64,000 nt of DNA from contig JACKLF010000004.1 in NCBI GenBank assembly GCA_024236055.1, positions 1 through 64,000 on the forward strand, read 5' to 3'. The position numbers were made by a program, and so were the translations under genes. The notes below the pieces were generated by a model, which worked only from the letters and a program-made list of their open reading frames with translations, had not been told where the DNA came from and searched no databases. The DNA is from Alphaproteobacteria bacterium (GTDB taxonomy: Bacteria > Pseudomonadota > Alphaproteobacteria > Micropepsales > Micropepsaceae). The stretch's first letter is position 1; every line of letters starts with the position of its first letter. Below are positions 30,032-40,772 of the stretch, piece by piece.

Positions 30032-31113
30032 TCTCGCGGCGCCATCTGTTGGCCGCGGGCGCCGCAAGCCTGGCCGTGGCGCCCGGCGCTTGGGCCCAGC
30101 AGAACCCGCAAAGCCTGCGCGCGCTGGCCGCCGCCAAGGGCCTGGTCTTCGGCACCGCCGCCGCCTCCTATGAGCTGAAGGACCGCGACTTCACCGCCCT
30201 GCTGCCGCGCCAGGCCGCGCAGGTGGTGCCCGAATACGAAATGAAGCGCGGCGCGCTGGAGCCAAAGCCCGGCCAGTACGACTTTTCCGCCCTCGACAAG
30301 CTGTTCGGATTCGCCGCGCGGAGTGGCATGTCGCTGCGCGGCCATCCGCTGGTCTGGTACACCGCCAATCCGCCCTGGCTGGCGCCCGCGCTGGAAGCGC
30401 GGCGCGATGAAAACCTGATGACCGGCCATATCCGCGCGCTGATGACGCGCTATCGCCTCGCCTCGGTCGATGTCGTCAACGAGGCGCTGATGCCACCCGA
30501 TTCAAGCCAGCGCGGCTGGCGGCCCTCGCCATGGCTGAAGGCCTTTGGCCCGCGCTATCTCGACATTGCCTTTGCCGCCGCGCGCGCGGCCAATCCCGCG
30601 ACACGGCTGGTCTACAACGATTTCGGCTGCGAACAGGGCGGGCCGGGCAATGACCGCTTCCGCGCTGATACGCTGAAACTGCTGGACGGCCTTCTGGCCC
30701 GCAACGTGCCGATCGACGCGCTGGGCCTGCAGGCCCATCTGACGGCCTTTTCCAACCCCGTGGACCAGCGCAAGCTGCGCGCCTTCCTGGAGGAAGTCCG
30801 CGCCCGGGGCCTGGCGGTGCTGGTGACCGAACTGGATGTCGACGACAGCGGCGGCCCATCGGACATTGCCGCGCGCGACCGCGCCGTGGCCGACGAGGCC
30901 CGCCGCTTCCTGGACGTGGTTCTGGACACCCCCGCCACCCGCGCGGTGCTGACCTGGAACCTGTCGGACCGCTATGTCGATCCGCCCGACGAATGGCGGC
31001 TGAAACTGGCGGGCTTCCGCTACCGCAAGACGCCCTATGACGCGGCGATGGCGCCCAAGCCGCTTTGGCAGGCCCTGGCCCGGGCCTTTGCCGGACGGCG
31101 CGCCTTTTACTGA
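30028..31113 (+). CDS. Tat-exported GH10 endo-beta-xylanase-like hydrolase
   Basis: A 361-residue GH10 family protein. The N-terminus MISRRHLLAAGAASLAVAPGAWA is a twin-arginine signal (SRRHLL), so the protein should be folded in the cytoplasm and exported. The TIM-barrel landmarks are YEMKRGALEPKPGQYDF, LRGHPLVWY, the acid/base Glu in VDVVNEAL, VYNDFGCE, IDALGLQAHL, and the nucleophile Glu in VLVTELDVDD, with WNLSDRY near the end. All catalytic residues are kept. Its place in an exopolysaccharide operon, with a four-base overlap to a GT2 gene, suggests it trims or releases the polymer (inference) rather than feeding on xylan. Confidence 0.88.
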   Translation: MISRRHLLAAGAASLAVAPGAWAQQNPQSLRALAAAKGLVFGTAAASYELKDRDFTALLPRQAAQVVPEYEMKRGALEPKPGQYDFSALDKLFGFAARSGMSLRGHPLVWYTANPPWLAPALEARRDENLMTGHIRALMTRYRLASVDVVNEALMPPDSSQRGWRPSPWLKAFGPRYLDIAFAAARAANPATRLVYNDFGCEQGGPGNDRFRADTLKLLDGLLARNVPIDALGLQAHLTAFSNPVDQRKLRAFLEEVRARGLAVLVTELDVDDSGGPSDIAARDRAVADEARRFLDVVLDTPATRAVLTWNLSDRYVDPPDEWRLKLAGFRYRKTPYDAAMAPKPLWQALARAFAGRRAFY

Positions 31114-31292
31114 GCGGCGCCAGGCCAAGCCGGATGGCGGCGATTTAACGAGCAAAATCCAGCAAATCCCTGCCTTTTTTAACCGCCCGACCGGGGCGGC
31201 GTTAACCATTCGTCAGGCAGCCCTCCGGTACACCTAAGCAGTTGCGGGGCCTTTGGATTCGGTGCGCCCCGGCGGAAGGCACCTTTGCGCGC

Positions 31293-33473
31293 ATGACTGC
31301 ATACCAGCCACTTGCCGCTTACGTACCGGGCGCGTCGGCGCCTGGCGGGAGCTATGCGCCGCCGCCGGCCCAGCCCGCCTTCCAGCTTGCCGACCTGATT
31401 GCCATCGTCCATGCCCGCCGCGCGCTGATCGCAAAGATCACCCTGGGCGTGGTGCTGCTCGCCGTCGTCGTGGCGCTGTCGCTGCCCACCAAATGGTCCA
31501 GTTCGGCCGAAGTGATGCTGGACCAGCGGCGCAACACCATCACCGACCTTTCGGCGGTGCTGTCGCAGCTTCCCAACGATCCGGCCACGCTGCAGAACCA
31601 GATCCGCATCCTGACCAGCCGCGAACTGGCCGGCCAGGTGGTCGATCAGCAGAACCTGCTCAACGATCCCGAATTCAATGCGGCCATCGCGCGGCCGGGC
31701 ATCGGCATGCTGCTCGATCCACGGAGCTGGTTCGGCGACGACAGCGACGACGGTCCCGCCGACCGGCGCGACCGGGTGATCGACGCCTTCCTCAAGCACG
31801 TTACCGTCACCGCCGAAGGGCTATCCACCGCCGTCACCGTCACCGTCACCTCGAAGAATCCGGAAAAGGCGGCGCGGCTGGCCAATGCGCTGTCGCACCT
31901 CTATGTCGAATCCCAGGTCAGCACGAAGGTGAAGGCCACCGCCGCCACCACCGACTGGCTGAACCAGCGGCTGCAGGACCTGGCCCAGCAGCTTCAGCTT
32001 CAGGAAGAAGCCATCCAGCGCTACAAGGCCGAGCATGGCCTGACCGATTCCAGCCCCGGCAATTCGCTGGTCGACCAGCAGCTTTCAGGCATCAACGCCC
32101 AGATCGTGCAGGCCCGTTCCGACCTGGCCGAGAAGCAGGCGATCAAGGACCGCATCGACCAGTTGATGGCCAGCGGCAATGCCGCCGATATCGGCCAGAT
32201 CGTGTCCTCGCCGCTGATCGTGCAGCTTCGCACCCAGCAGGCCGAACTGCTGCGCGAGGAAGGCCTGGCGGCCAGCAAATACGGCCCGCTGCATCCCAAG
32301 ATGCAGGCCATCCAGGCGCAGAAGCGCGACCTGGACCTGAAGATCACCCAGGAAGTCTCGCGCCTGGCCGCATCGGCCAGCAACGATGTGATGGTGGCAA
32401 AGGCCCATCTGTCGTCGCTGCAGTCCAGCCTGGGCGGGGCCGAGCGCACCGCCAACACCCAGAACCTGGCGCGGGTACAGCTTCAGGCGCTGCAGTCCAA
32501 TGCCGATTCCACCCGCACCCAGTATGAGGCGTTCGTCCAGCGGCTGCGCCAGAGCCAGAATACCGACCAGGCCCAGACGCCCGACAGCCAGATCATCAGC
32601 GCCGCCGCGGTGCCCGACAAACCCAGCGGACCCAAGCGCAAGCTGATCGTGGGCGCATCGCTGCCGCTGGGCCTGATGCTGGGCCTGCTGACCGCGCTGC
32701 TGCTGGAAAAGGTCGGCCCGCTGATGCCCGTCAGGGTCAATGGCGCGCCGCGTGCCGCCATCGTGCGCCCGGCCAAACCGCGCACCCCGCCAAAAGCCCA
32801 GGCCCCTGTCGCGGTGTGGAGCGGCCCGCCCATCCTGGCCGACATTGCCGACACCGCGCGGCTGACAACCGCCGACTTCGTGATCGATCATCCCACCAGC
32901 AAGCTGGCCCATGCCCTGGCCGGGCTGGTGCGCCAGCTTGAAGCCAAGACCGGGGGCGCCGCCGTGGTGGCGCTGACCTCGGCCGATTTCGGCGAGAACC
33001 GCGCCGCCATCGCCGCCAGCCTGGCACGCGCCGCCGCCAGGATGGGCAAGAAGACCATCATCGTCGATTGCGCCCCGCAGGGGCTGGCCGGCCGCGCCCT
33101 GAAGGCGCCCGTCAAGAACGGTCTCTATGAAGTGCTGACCGGCAAGGTGCCGCTGAACCAGGCGCTGGCAAAAGACCCGCGCGGACAGGCCTATCTTCTG
33201 GGCTGTCCCAACCGGCCGCCCAATGCGCCCACCATGTTCTCGTCGCGCCAGATGGCGCGGCTGATTTCGATCCTGCGCGGCGGCGCCGATTTCGTGGTGA
33301 TCGATTGCGGCTCCGCATCGCTGGGGCCGGATGCGGCGCTTCTGGCGCGCCAGGCCGACGCCACCGTGCTGGTGGCCCGCCGCCAGGCGCTGCATGCGCC
33401 GCCGGTGGCCAATGCCGCCAAGATCCTGCAGACCGCCAAGGCCGCGCCCGTCGGCATCGTGGTTACGCGCTAG
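31293..33473 (+). CDS. polysaccharide co-polymerase with degenerate BY-kinase domain
   Basis: A 726-residue Wzc/GumC-type protein. A Pro/Ala-rich N-terminus leads into TM1 (ITLGVVLLAVVVALSLP, about residues 50-66); the periplasmic Wzz domain and long coiled coils follow (about 220-430), with TM2 at about 450-475 (GASLPLGLMLGLLTALLLE). The C-terminal 190 residues have the fold signature of a bacterial tyrosine kinase but are degenerate. The Walker A region reads TSADFGENRAAIA without the Gly-Lys-Ser/Thr; the A-prime motif reads IIVDCAP; FVVIDCGS takes the Walker B place; and no Tyr-rich tail exists. It probably controls chain length without kinase activity. ATG 31293 is chosen to begin MTAYQPL. 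Confidence 0.85.
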   Translation: MTAYQPLAAYVPGASAPGGSYAPPPAQPAFQLADLIAIVHARRALIAKITLGVVLLAVVVALSLPTKWSSSAEVMLDQRRNTITDLSAVLSQLPNDPATLQNQIRILTSRELAGQVVDQQNLLNDPEFNAAIARPGIGMLLDPRSWFGDDSDDGPADRRDRVIDAFLKHVTVTAEGLSTAVTVTVTSKNPEKAARLANALSHLYVESQVSTKVKATAATTDWLNQRLQDLAQQLQLQEEAIQRYKAEHGLTDSSPGNSLVDQQLSGINAQIVQARSDLAEKQAIKDRIDQLMASGNAADIGQIVSSPLIVQLRTQQAELLREEGLAASKYGPLHPKMQAIQAQKRDLDLKITQEVSRLAASASNDVMVAKAHLSSLQSSLGGAERTANTQNLARVQLQALQSNADSTRTQYEAFVQRLRQSQNTDQAQTPDSQIISAAAVPDKPSGPKRKLIVGASLPLGLMLGLLTALLLEKVGPLMPVRVNGAPRAAIVRPAKPRTPPKAQAPVAVWSGPPILADIADTARLTTADFVIDHPTSKLAHALAGLVRQLEAKTGGAAVVALTSADFGENRAAIAASLARAAARMGKKTIIVDCAPQGLAGRALKAPVKNGLYEVLTGKVPLNQALAKDPRGQAYLLGCPNRPPNAPTMFSSRQMARLISILRGGADFVVIDCGSASLGPDAALLARQADATVLVARRQALHAPPVANAAKILQTAKAAPVGIVVTR

Positions 33474-33495
33474 TCTCTCATCACCGCACATTGCC

Positions 33496-33611
33496 CCGCC
33501 CCCGCGTGCGCGTGAGCACGCTGGAGGGGAAGTGGTCGTAGCAACGCGAAGACGCCGCGCACCAGGTGCGCGGCGTCAAGCAAAGTTGCGAAGACCGGAG
33601 GGGGTCAGAAT

Positions 33612-33614
<3 letters not shown>
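33496..33614. repeat. dispersed two-hairpin intergenic repeat, copy 2
   Basis: Second copy of the element at 9071-9190. From 33538 to 33614 it matches copy 1 except in the loop, one stem pair and one further base. The stem is GACGCCGCGCA with TGCGCGGCGTC and loop CCAGG; relative to copy 1 the innermost pair changed from G-C to A-T, a compensatory change. The first hairpin (GCCCCCGCGTGCGC...GCACGCTGGAGGGG) is more diverged. It ends at the gltD stop codon. Confidence 0.8.
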
Positions 33615-35063
<1,449 letters not shown>

Positions 35064-35073
35064 TGCTCTGGTC

Positions 35074-38000
35074 CTACTCGGCCGCGATGGCGGAAGCCGA
35101 CTTCATGTCGGTCAGCGCCTTGGCATAATCGGTGGGCATCACCTTGACGAACCTGGTCACGGCATTGTCCCAGTCCTTCAGCAGCGCGGCGGCCTTTTCG
35201 CTGCCGGTGTGCAGCAGGTGCCGTTCCACCAGGATCTTCAGCCGCTCGGCATCGAAGCGCAGCATGTCGCCCATGCCGGAGTCGGCCACGCTGACGGAAC
35301 GCTGGCGCGGCATGTCCGCCCCGTCGCCGGACGGCGACAAACCAACAACCTCGGCGCCATCAGACGGCTGGATCGCTTCCAGCTTGACCATCGCCTTGTT
35401 GCAGCGTTCGGCGAAGTCGCCGTCGGCGTCATAGACATAGGCAATGCCGCCCGACATGCCGGCGGCGAAATTGCGCCCCGTCTTGCCCAGCACCGCGACC
35501 ACGCCGCCGGTCATGTATTCGCAGCCATGATCGCCGGTGCCTTCCACCACGGCGACCGCGCCCGAATTGCGCACGGCGAAACGCTCGCCCGCCACGCCGA
35601 GGAAATAGGCCTCGCCGGCGATCGCGCCATACAGGACGGTGTTGCCGACGATGATGTTCTCGCCCGGATCGCGCTTCACGCCCTCAGGCGGCTTGACCAC
35701 GATGCGGCCGCCCGACAGGCCCTTGCCGACATAGTCGTTGCCGTCGCCGATCAGTTCCAGCGACACGCCGCGCGCCAGGAAGGCGCCGAAGCTCTGGCCG
35801 GCGGTGCCGGTGAAGGTCACGCTGATCGTGTCCTCGGGCAGGCCGGCATGGCCATGCACCTTGGCGACTTCGCCCGACAGCATCGCGCCCACCGTGCGGT
35901 CGACATTGCGGACCGTCCGCTCCAGCTGCACCGGCTGGCCGCTTTCGATGGCCGGCTTTGCGGCGGCGATCAGGTCGTGGTCCAGCGCCGTTTCCAGCCC
36001 GTGATTCTGGGTCTCGCAGTGATAGATGGCCACGCCCGGCTTGGGCGTGACATGGTGCAGGATGCGCGCCAGGTCCACGCCCTGCGCCTTCCAGTGACCG
36101 ATGGCCTTCTTCATGTCCAGCCGGTCGACGCGGCCGATCATCTCGTCCACGGTCCTGAAGCCCATGGCGGCCATGATCTCGCGCAGTTCCTCGGCGACGA
36201 AGAAGAAGTAGTTGATCACATGCTCCGGCGTGCCGGTGAAGCGCTTGCGCAGCACCGGGTTCTGGGTCGCAACCCCGACCGGGCAGGTGTTCAGGTGACA
36301 CTTGCGCATCATGATGCAGCCCGAGGCGATCAGGGGCGCGGTGGCGAAGCCGAACTCGTCGGCGCCCAGCAGCGCGCCGATCGCCACGTCGCGGCCGGTG
36401 CGAAGACCGCCATCGACCTGCACGGCAATGCGCCCGCGCAAACCGTTCAGCACCAGCGTCTGCTGGGTTTCGGCCAGGCCGATTTCCCAGGGGCTGCCGG
36501 CATGGGTCAGCGAGGTCAACGGCGAGGCGCCGGTGCCGCCCTCGAAGCCCGAAATGGTGACATGGTCGGCGCGGCACTTGGCGACGCCTGCCGCCACGGT
36601 GCCCACGCCCACTTCCGACACCAGCTTGACCGAGATGCGCGCCTGTTCGTTGACGCTTTTCAGGTCGCGGATCAGCTGCGCCAGGTCCTCGATCGAATAG
36701 ATGTCATGGTGCGGCGGCGGCGAAATCAGCCCCACGCCCGGCGTGGAATGGCGCACCTTGGCGATATTGGCATCGACCTTGTGGCCGGGCAGCTGGCCGC
36801 CCTCGCCGGGCTTGGCGCCCTGGGCCATCTTGATCTGGATGTCGTCGGCATTGACCAGATATTCGGTGGTCACGCCGAACCGGCCCGATGCGACCTGCTT
36901 GATGCGCGAGCGCATGGAATCGCCGTTGGGCAGCGGCACGAAGCGATCCGGTTCCTCGCCGCCCTCGCCGGTGTTGGAGCGCCCGCCGATGCGGTTCATG
37001 GCAATGGCCAGGTTGGTGTGGGCTTCTCTGGAGATCGAGCCGAAGCTCATCGCCCCGGTCGAGAAACGCTTGACGATTTCCGACGCCGGCTCGACTTCAT
37101 CCAGCGGAATGGCGTCTTCCGCATTCTTGAACTCCATCAGCCCGCGCAGGGTCAGCAGCCGCTGGCTCTGTTCGTTGATGGCGTCGGCGAATTCCCGGTA
37201 CTCGGACGGGTTGTTGCCGCGCACCGCGTGCTGAAGCCGCGACACGCTGTCGGGGGTCCAGGCATGGTCCTCGCCGCGCAGGCGGAAGGCATAGTCGCCG
37301 CCCACATCCAGCATGTTGCGATAGATCGGATTGTCGCCAAAGGCGTCGCGGTGACGGCGCACGCTTTCCTCGGCGATTTCCTCCAGCCCGACGCCCTCGA
37401 TGGTGCTGGCCGTGCCGGTGAAATATTTCTCGATGAAGGCGCTGGACAGGCCCACCGCGTCGAAAATCTGCGCGCCGCAATAGGACTGGTAGGTGGAGAT
37501 GCCCATCTTGGACATCACCTTCAGCATGCCCTTGCCCACCGCCTTGATGTAGTTCTTCTGCACTTCCGAAGACTTCATCGCCAGGTTCAGGCGCACGCGG
37601 ATCTGCTCCAGCGTCTCGAAGGCCAGGTACGGGTTGATCGCCTCGGCGCCATAGCCGGCCAGCACGCAGAAGTGATGCACTTCGCGCGCTTCGCCGGTTT
37701 CCACCACCAGGCCGGTCTGCATGCGCAGGCCCTGGCGGATCAGATGGTGATGCACCGCCGCCGTCGCCAGCGCCGCGGGCACCGCGACGCGGTCGGACGA
37801 GATCGCCCGGTCCGACAGGATCAGGATGTTGTTGTCGGCCAGAACCGCGTCGGTGGCGTCATGGCAGATGCGCTGCAGCGCGCCCGACAGTCCGGCCGCG
37901 CCTTCACTGGCCGGCCAGGTGCAGTCGATGGTGGCGGTGCGGAAAGCGCCGTCCACCAGCTCGCTGATCGAACGGATCTTCTCGACATCGGCATTGGTCA

Positions 38001-39726
38001 GCACCGGCTGGCTGACTTCCAGCCGCTTGTGTGCGCCCGCTTCCTGGCCCAGCAGGTTGGGGCGCGGGCCGATCATCGACACCAGGCTCATCACTAGCTC
38101 CTCGCGGATCGGATCGATCGGCGGGTTGGTCACCTGGGCGAAGTTCTGCTTGAAATAGTTGTAGAGCAGCTTGGGTTTCTTCGACAGCACCGCGATGGGC
38201 GTGTCGGCGCCCATCGAGCCGATGGGGTCCTCGCCCTTGGTCGCCATCGGCTCCAGGAAGAACTGGATGTCTTCCTGCGAATAGCCGAAGGCCTGCTGGG
38301 CATCGAGCAGCAGCGCCGGATCGCCGGCCTGGGCGCGGTGGTCCTCGGGCAGGTCGGGCAGTTCTTCCAGCTTGTACTGGGCTTCCTTCAGCCAGTCCTC
38401 GTAAGGCTCGGCATCGGAATATTTCTGCTTGATCTCCTCATCGTCGATGATGCGGCCTTCCTCGAAGTCGATCAGCAGCATCTTGCCGGGCTGCAGCCGC
38501 CACTTGCGCAGGATCTTTTCTTCCGCGACCGGGATGACGCCCGATTCCGAGGCCATGATCACCAGGTCGTCCTCGGTGATGACATAGCGGGCGGGGCGCA
38601 GGCCATTGCGGTCCAGCGTGGCGCCGATCTGGCGGCCGTCGGTAAAGGCGATGGCCGCGGGGCCGTCCCACGGCTCCATCAGGGCTGCGTGATATTCGTA
38701 GAAGGCGCGGCGCTGGGCATCCATGCTCTTGTTGCCGGCCCAGGCTTCGGGGATCAGCATCATCACCGCATGGGCCAGCGGATAGCCGCCCGCCACCAGC
38801 AGTTCCAGCGCATTGTCCAGGCAGGCGGTGTCGGACTGGCCGTGCGGAATCAGCGGCCACATCTTGTCCAGGTCCGGACCCAGCAGTTCGGATTCCATGG
38901 TGCGGCGGCGCGCATTCATCCAGTTGACGTTGCCGCGCACCGTGTTGATCTCGCCATTGTGGGCGATGAAGCGATAGGGATGCGACAGCTTCCAGCTGGG
39001 GAAGGTGTTGGTCGAGAAGCGCTGATGCACCAGCGCCACCGCCGAAACGGTCAGCGGATTCTGCAGGTCGCGGTAGAAGCGGCCCACATCATGCGCCAGC
39101 AGCAGCCCCTTGTAGACCACCGTGCGGGTGGACAGGCTGGGCATGTACAGGTTGTTGATCGCCGGCAGATTGTGCTTGGCGGCCAGGCCGGCCAGCGGGT
39201 TCTGCGTCTGCTTGCGGATCGCCAGCAGCTTGCGTTCGAAATGATCCTGGCTGCGGATCTTGGGACCGGCGGCGATGATCGCCTGGCGGATCAGCGGCAT
39301 CTCGTCCAGCACGGTCTTGCCCAAACCGCTGGGATCGGTGGGCACATCGCGCCAGCCCAGCAGAAGCTGGCCTTCGACCTTGATGAAATGCTCGAACTGC
39401 TTGACCACGATCTCGCGCGCCTTGGCGTCCTGGGGCAGGAAGCACATGGCCACGGCATACTGGCCCGGTTCGGGCAGGGTGATCCCTGCGCCCTTGGACC
39501 ATTCGCGCAGCAGCGCATCGGGAATCTGAATCAGAATGCCCGCGCCATCGCCCACCAAGGGATCGGCGCCCACCGCGCCGCGATGGTCGAGATTGATCAG
39601 GAGCTGAAGCCCCTGACTGATGATCTCATGCGACCTGGCGCCCTTGATATTGGCGACAAAGCCCACGCCGCAGGCATCATGTTCGTTGCGCGGGTCGTAA
39701 AGACCCTGTTTCGCTGGCAGACCCAT
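35074..39726 (-). CDS. gltB: glutamate synthase (NADPH) large subunit
   Basis: A 1550-residue alpha subunit making two glutamates from glutamine and 2-oxoglutarate. The N-terminal amidotransferase begins at Cys19 (HDACGVGF) after a short propeptide. The central and FMN-binding synthase domains follow, with [11 protein letters not shown] and the 3Fe-4S ligands in [15 protein letters not shown]. The C-terminal GXGXG beta-helix domain carries [15 protein letters not shown] and [11 protein letters not shown]. The ATG at 39726 ([11 protein letters not shown]) is preferred over one 33 bases upstream, since it leaves a propeptide of normal length. It is divergent from imuA. Confidence 0.96.
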   Translation of the reverse strand: MGLPAKQGLYDPRNEHDACGVGFVANIKGARSHEIISQGLQLLINLDHRGAVGADPLVGDGAGILIQIPDALLREWSKGAGITLPEPGQYAVAMCFLPQDAKAREIVVKQFEHFIKVEGQLLLGWRDVPTDPSGLGKTVLDEMPLIRQAIIAAGPKIRSQDHFERKLLAIRKQTQNPLAGLAAKHNLPAINNLYMPSLSTRTVVYKGLLLAHDVGRFYRDLQNPLTVSAVALVHQRFSTNTFPSWKLSHPYRFIAHNGEINTVRGNVNWMNARRRTMESELLGPDLDKMWPLIPHGQSDTACLDNALELLVAGGYPLAHAVMMLIPEAWAGNKSMDAQRRAFYEYHAALMEPWDGPAAIAFTDGRQIGATLDRNGLRPARYVITEDDLVIMASESGVIPVAEEKILRKWRLQPGKMLLIDFEEGRIIDDEEIKQKYSDAEPYEDWLKEAQYKLEELPDLPEDHRAQAGDPALLLDAQQAFGYSQEDIQFFLEPMATKGEDPIGSMGADTPIAVLSKKPKLLYNYFKQNFAQVTNPPIDPIREELVMSLVSMIGPRPNLLGQEAGAHKRLEVSQPVLTNADVEKIRSISELVDGAFRTATIDCTWPASEGAAGLSGALQRICHDATDAVLADNNILILSDRAISSDRVAVPAALATAAVHHHLIRQGLRMQTGLVVETGEAREVHHFCVLAGYGAEAINPYLAFETLEQIRVRLNLAMKSSEVQKNYIKAVGKGMLKVMSKMGISTYQSYCGAQIFDAVGLSSAFIEKYFTGTASTIEGVGLEEIAEESVRRHRDAFGDNPIYRNMLDVGGDYAFRLRGEDHAWTPDSVSRLQHAVRGNNPSEYREFADAINEQSQRLLTLRGLMEFKNAEDAIPLDEVEPASEIVKRFSTGAMSFGSISREAHTNLAIAMNRIGGRSNTGEGGEEPDRFVPLPNGDSMRSRIKQVASGRFGVTTEYLVNADDIQIKMAQGAKPGEGGQLPGHKVDANIAKVRHSTPGVGLISPPPHHDIYSIEDLAQLIRDLKSVNEQARISVKLVSEVGVGTVAAGVAKCRADHVTISGFEGGTGASPLTSLTHAGSPWEIGLAETQQTLVLNGLRGRIAVQVDGGLRTGRDVAIGALLGADEFGFATAPLIASGCIMMRKCHLNTCPVGVATQNPVLRKRFTGTPEHVINYFFFVAEELREIMAAMGFRTVDEMIGRVDRLDMKKAIGHWKAQGVDLARILHHVTPKPGVAIYHCETQNHGLETALDHDLIAAAKPAIESGQPVQLERTVRNVDRTVGAMLSGEVAKVHGHAGLPEDTISVTFTGTAGQSFGAFLARGVSLELIGDGNDYVGKGLSGGRIVVKPPEGVKRDPGENIIVGNTVLYGAIAGEAYFLGVAGERFAVRNSGAVAVVEGTGDHGCEYMTGGVVAVLGKTGRNFAAGMSGGIAYVYDADGDFAERCNKAMVKLEAIQPSDGAEVVGLSPSGDGADMPRQRSVSVADSGMGDMLRFDAERLKILVERHLLHTGSEKAAALLKDWDNAVTRFVKVMPTDYAKALTDMKSASAIAAE

Positions 39727-39933
39727 CGAATTACCCCAAAATCCCAGCCGATCACGCACGCCTCTCCCGCCCGGTCAAACCAAGCAAGAAAGTTGCGCGC
39801 TGTTCTCGAATTACCCGCTATTCCAACACGCTAGAGGTTGCGACGCAACACGCCAGATTTGCACTAGGTAAATACGTGCCCATGCGATTTTTGCATATCT
39901 AGGAATGCGCCAGAGAGCCCCCAACGGGAGCGA

Positions 39934-39977
39934 TTGACTCCGCCCCCGCCCGGCGCATTATAGAACATAACATGAAC
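39934..39977 (+). promoter_or_regulatory. imuA promoter with LexA (SOS) operator over the start codon
   Basis: GAAC-ATAACAT-GAAC (39963-39977) is an exact match to the alphaproteobacterial SOS box GAAC-N7-GAAC. TTGACT (39934-39939) and TATAGA (39959-39964) resemble sigma-70 boxes, 19 bases apart, which would place the transcription start near 39971. The imuA ATG (39972) lies inside the operator, and no ribosome site is present upstream, so the mRNA may be leaderless. LexA bound here would cover the -10 box and start point. Confidence 0.8.
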
Positions 39978-40772
39978 AATTCAGCCAAAATCGCCGAATT
40001 GCGCCATTCCCTGGCGCGCCACGCATCCGGAGCGGCAGGCCAGACTGCGGTGCCGCTGGGCCATGCCGCGGCCGACCGTGTCTTGGGCGGCGGGCTGAAA
40101 GCGGGCGCCCTGCACGAAGTCTTTGCCGAAGACTGGGGCGGGGGCGGCTTTGCCCTGCTGCTGGCGGCCAGACTGACAACGAGACTGACAACAAGACTGG
40201 CAACGAGATTGGCGAGCGCACGCACGGATCGCCCCGCCCCCCTGTTCTGGGTGCGCGGCGATTATGCCGCCCGCGAATATGGCGCGCTCGATCCGATGGG
40301 ACTGGCCGCGCTGGGGGTCGATCCGCGCGGCTTGGTGATGGTGCGCGCGCCGCGGCCCGCCGACGCCCTGGCGGCGGCCGGCGACATTCTGGCCTGCCCG
40401 CATGTGGGAGCGCTGCTGCTGGAGATGGAGGCCAATCCCAAGGTGCTCGACCTGACCGCCAGCCGCCGCCTGGCGCTGGCAGCCGAAACATCGGGCGCGG
40501 GTCTGGTCCTGCTGCGCGAAGGCGCGCGCGAAACACCCAGCGCCGCCCACACACGCTGGCGCGCCCGCGCCGCGCCCTCGCACCCCGATGACGATGACTG
40601 GGGCAGGCCGCGCTTTGCGGTGGAGCTGGTGCGGCATCGATCAGGCGGGGTCGGAAAATTTTTGATGGAATGGAAGTCTGAACATGGCTGCTTCGACGCG
40701 GCGGATCATGGCGCTGTGGCTGCCGCGCCTTTCCACCGACAGGCTGACGCGCAAGGCCGCCGCGCCGTCTGA
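39972..40772 (+). CDS. imuA: ImuA, mutasome accessory protein
   Basis: A 266-residue RecA-like accessory protein of damage-induced mutagenesis. The N-terminal helix (KIAELRHSLARH) and PLGHAAADRVLGGGLKAGALHEVFAED match the ImuA family; FWVRGDYAAREYGALDP, GVDPRGLVMVRAP and LEMEANPKVLDLTASRRLALAAE continue the RecA-like core. An in-frame 12-base tandem repeat (40169-40216) gives RLTT-RLTT-RLAT-RLAS. The last 89 bases overlap imuB in another frame. Recent work on the family places ImuA as a RecA-fold partner of ImuB. It is expected to be LexA-controlled through the operator at its start. Confidence 0.88.
   Translation: MNNSAKIAELRHSLARHASGAAGQTAVPLGHAAADRVLGGGLKAGALHEVFAEDWGGGGFALLLAARLTTRLTTRLATRLASARTDRPAPLFWVRGDYAAREYGALDPMGLAALGVDPRGLVMVRAPRPADALAAAGDILACPHVGALLLEMEANPKVLDLTASRRLALAAETSGAGLVLLREGARETPSAAHTRWRARAAPSHPDDDDWGRPRFAVELVRHRSGGVGKFLMEWKSEHGCFDAADHGAVAAAPFHRQADAQGRRAV
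40169..40216 (+). repeat. 12-base tandem repeat inside imuA
   Basis: Four imperfect units of the type AGACTGACAACG, beginning near 40169, in frame and coding RLTT, RLTT, RLAT, RLAS. A copy gain or loss would keep the reading frame. Confidence 0.7.

Noticed and set aside
22044..33473. Recent acquisition of the polysaccharide cluster by a mobile element
   Set aside because: No integrase, transposase, tRNA or flanking repeat was found, and base composition looks like the neighbours.
40169..40216. Possible CRISPR-like direct repeat
   Set aside because: 12-base units without spacers, in frame within imuA; an ordinary coding tandem repeat.
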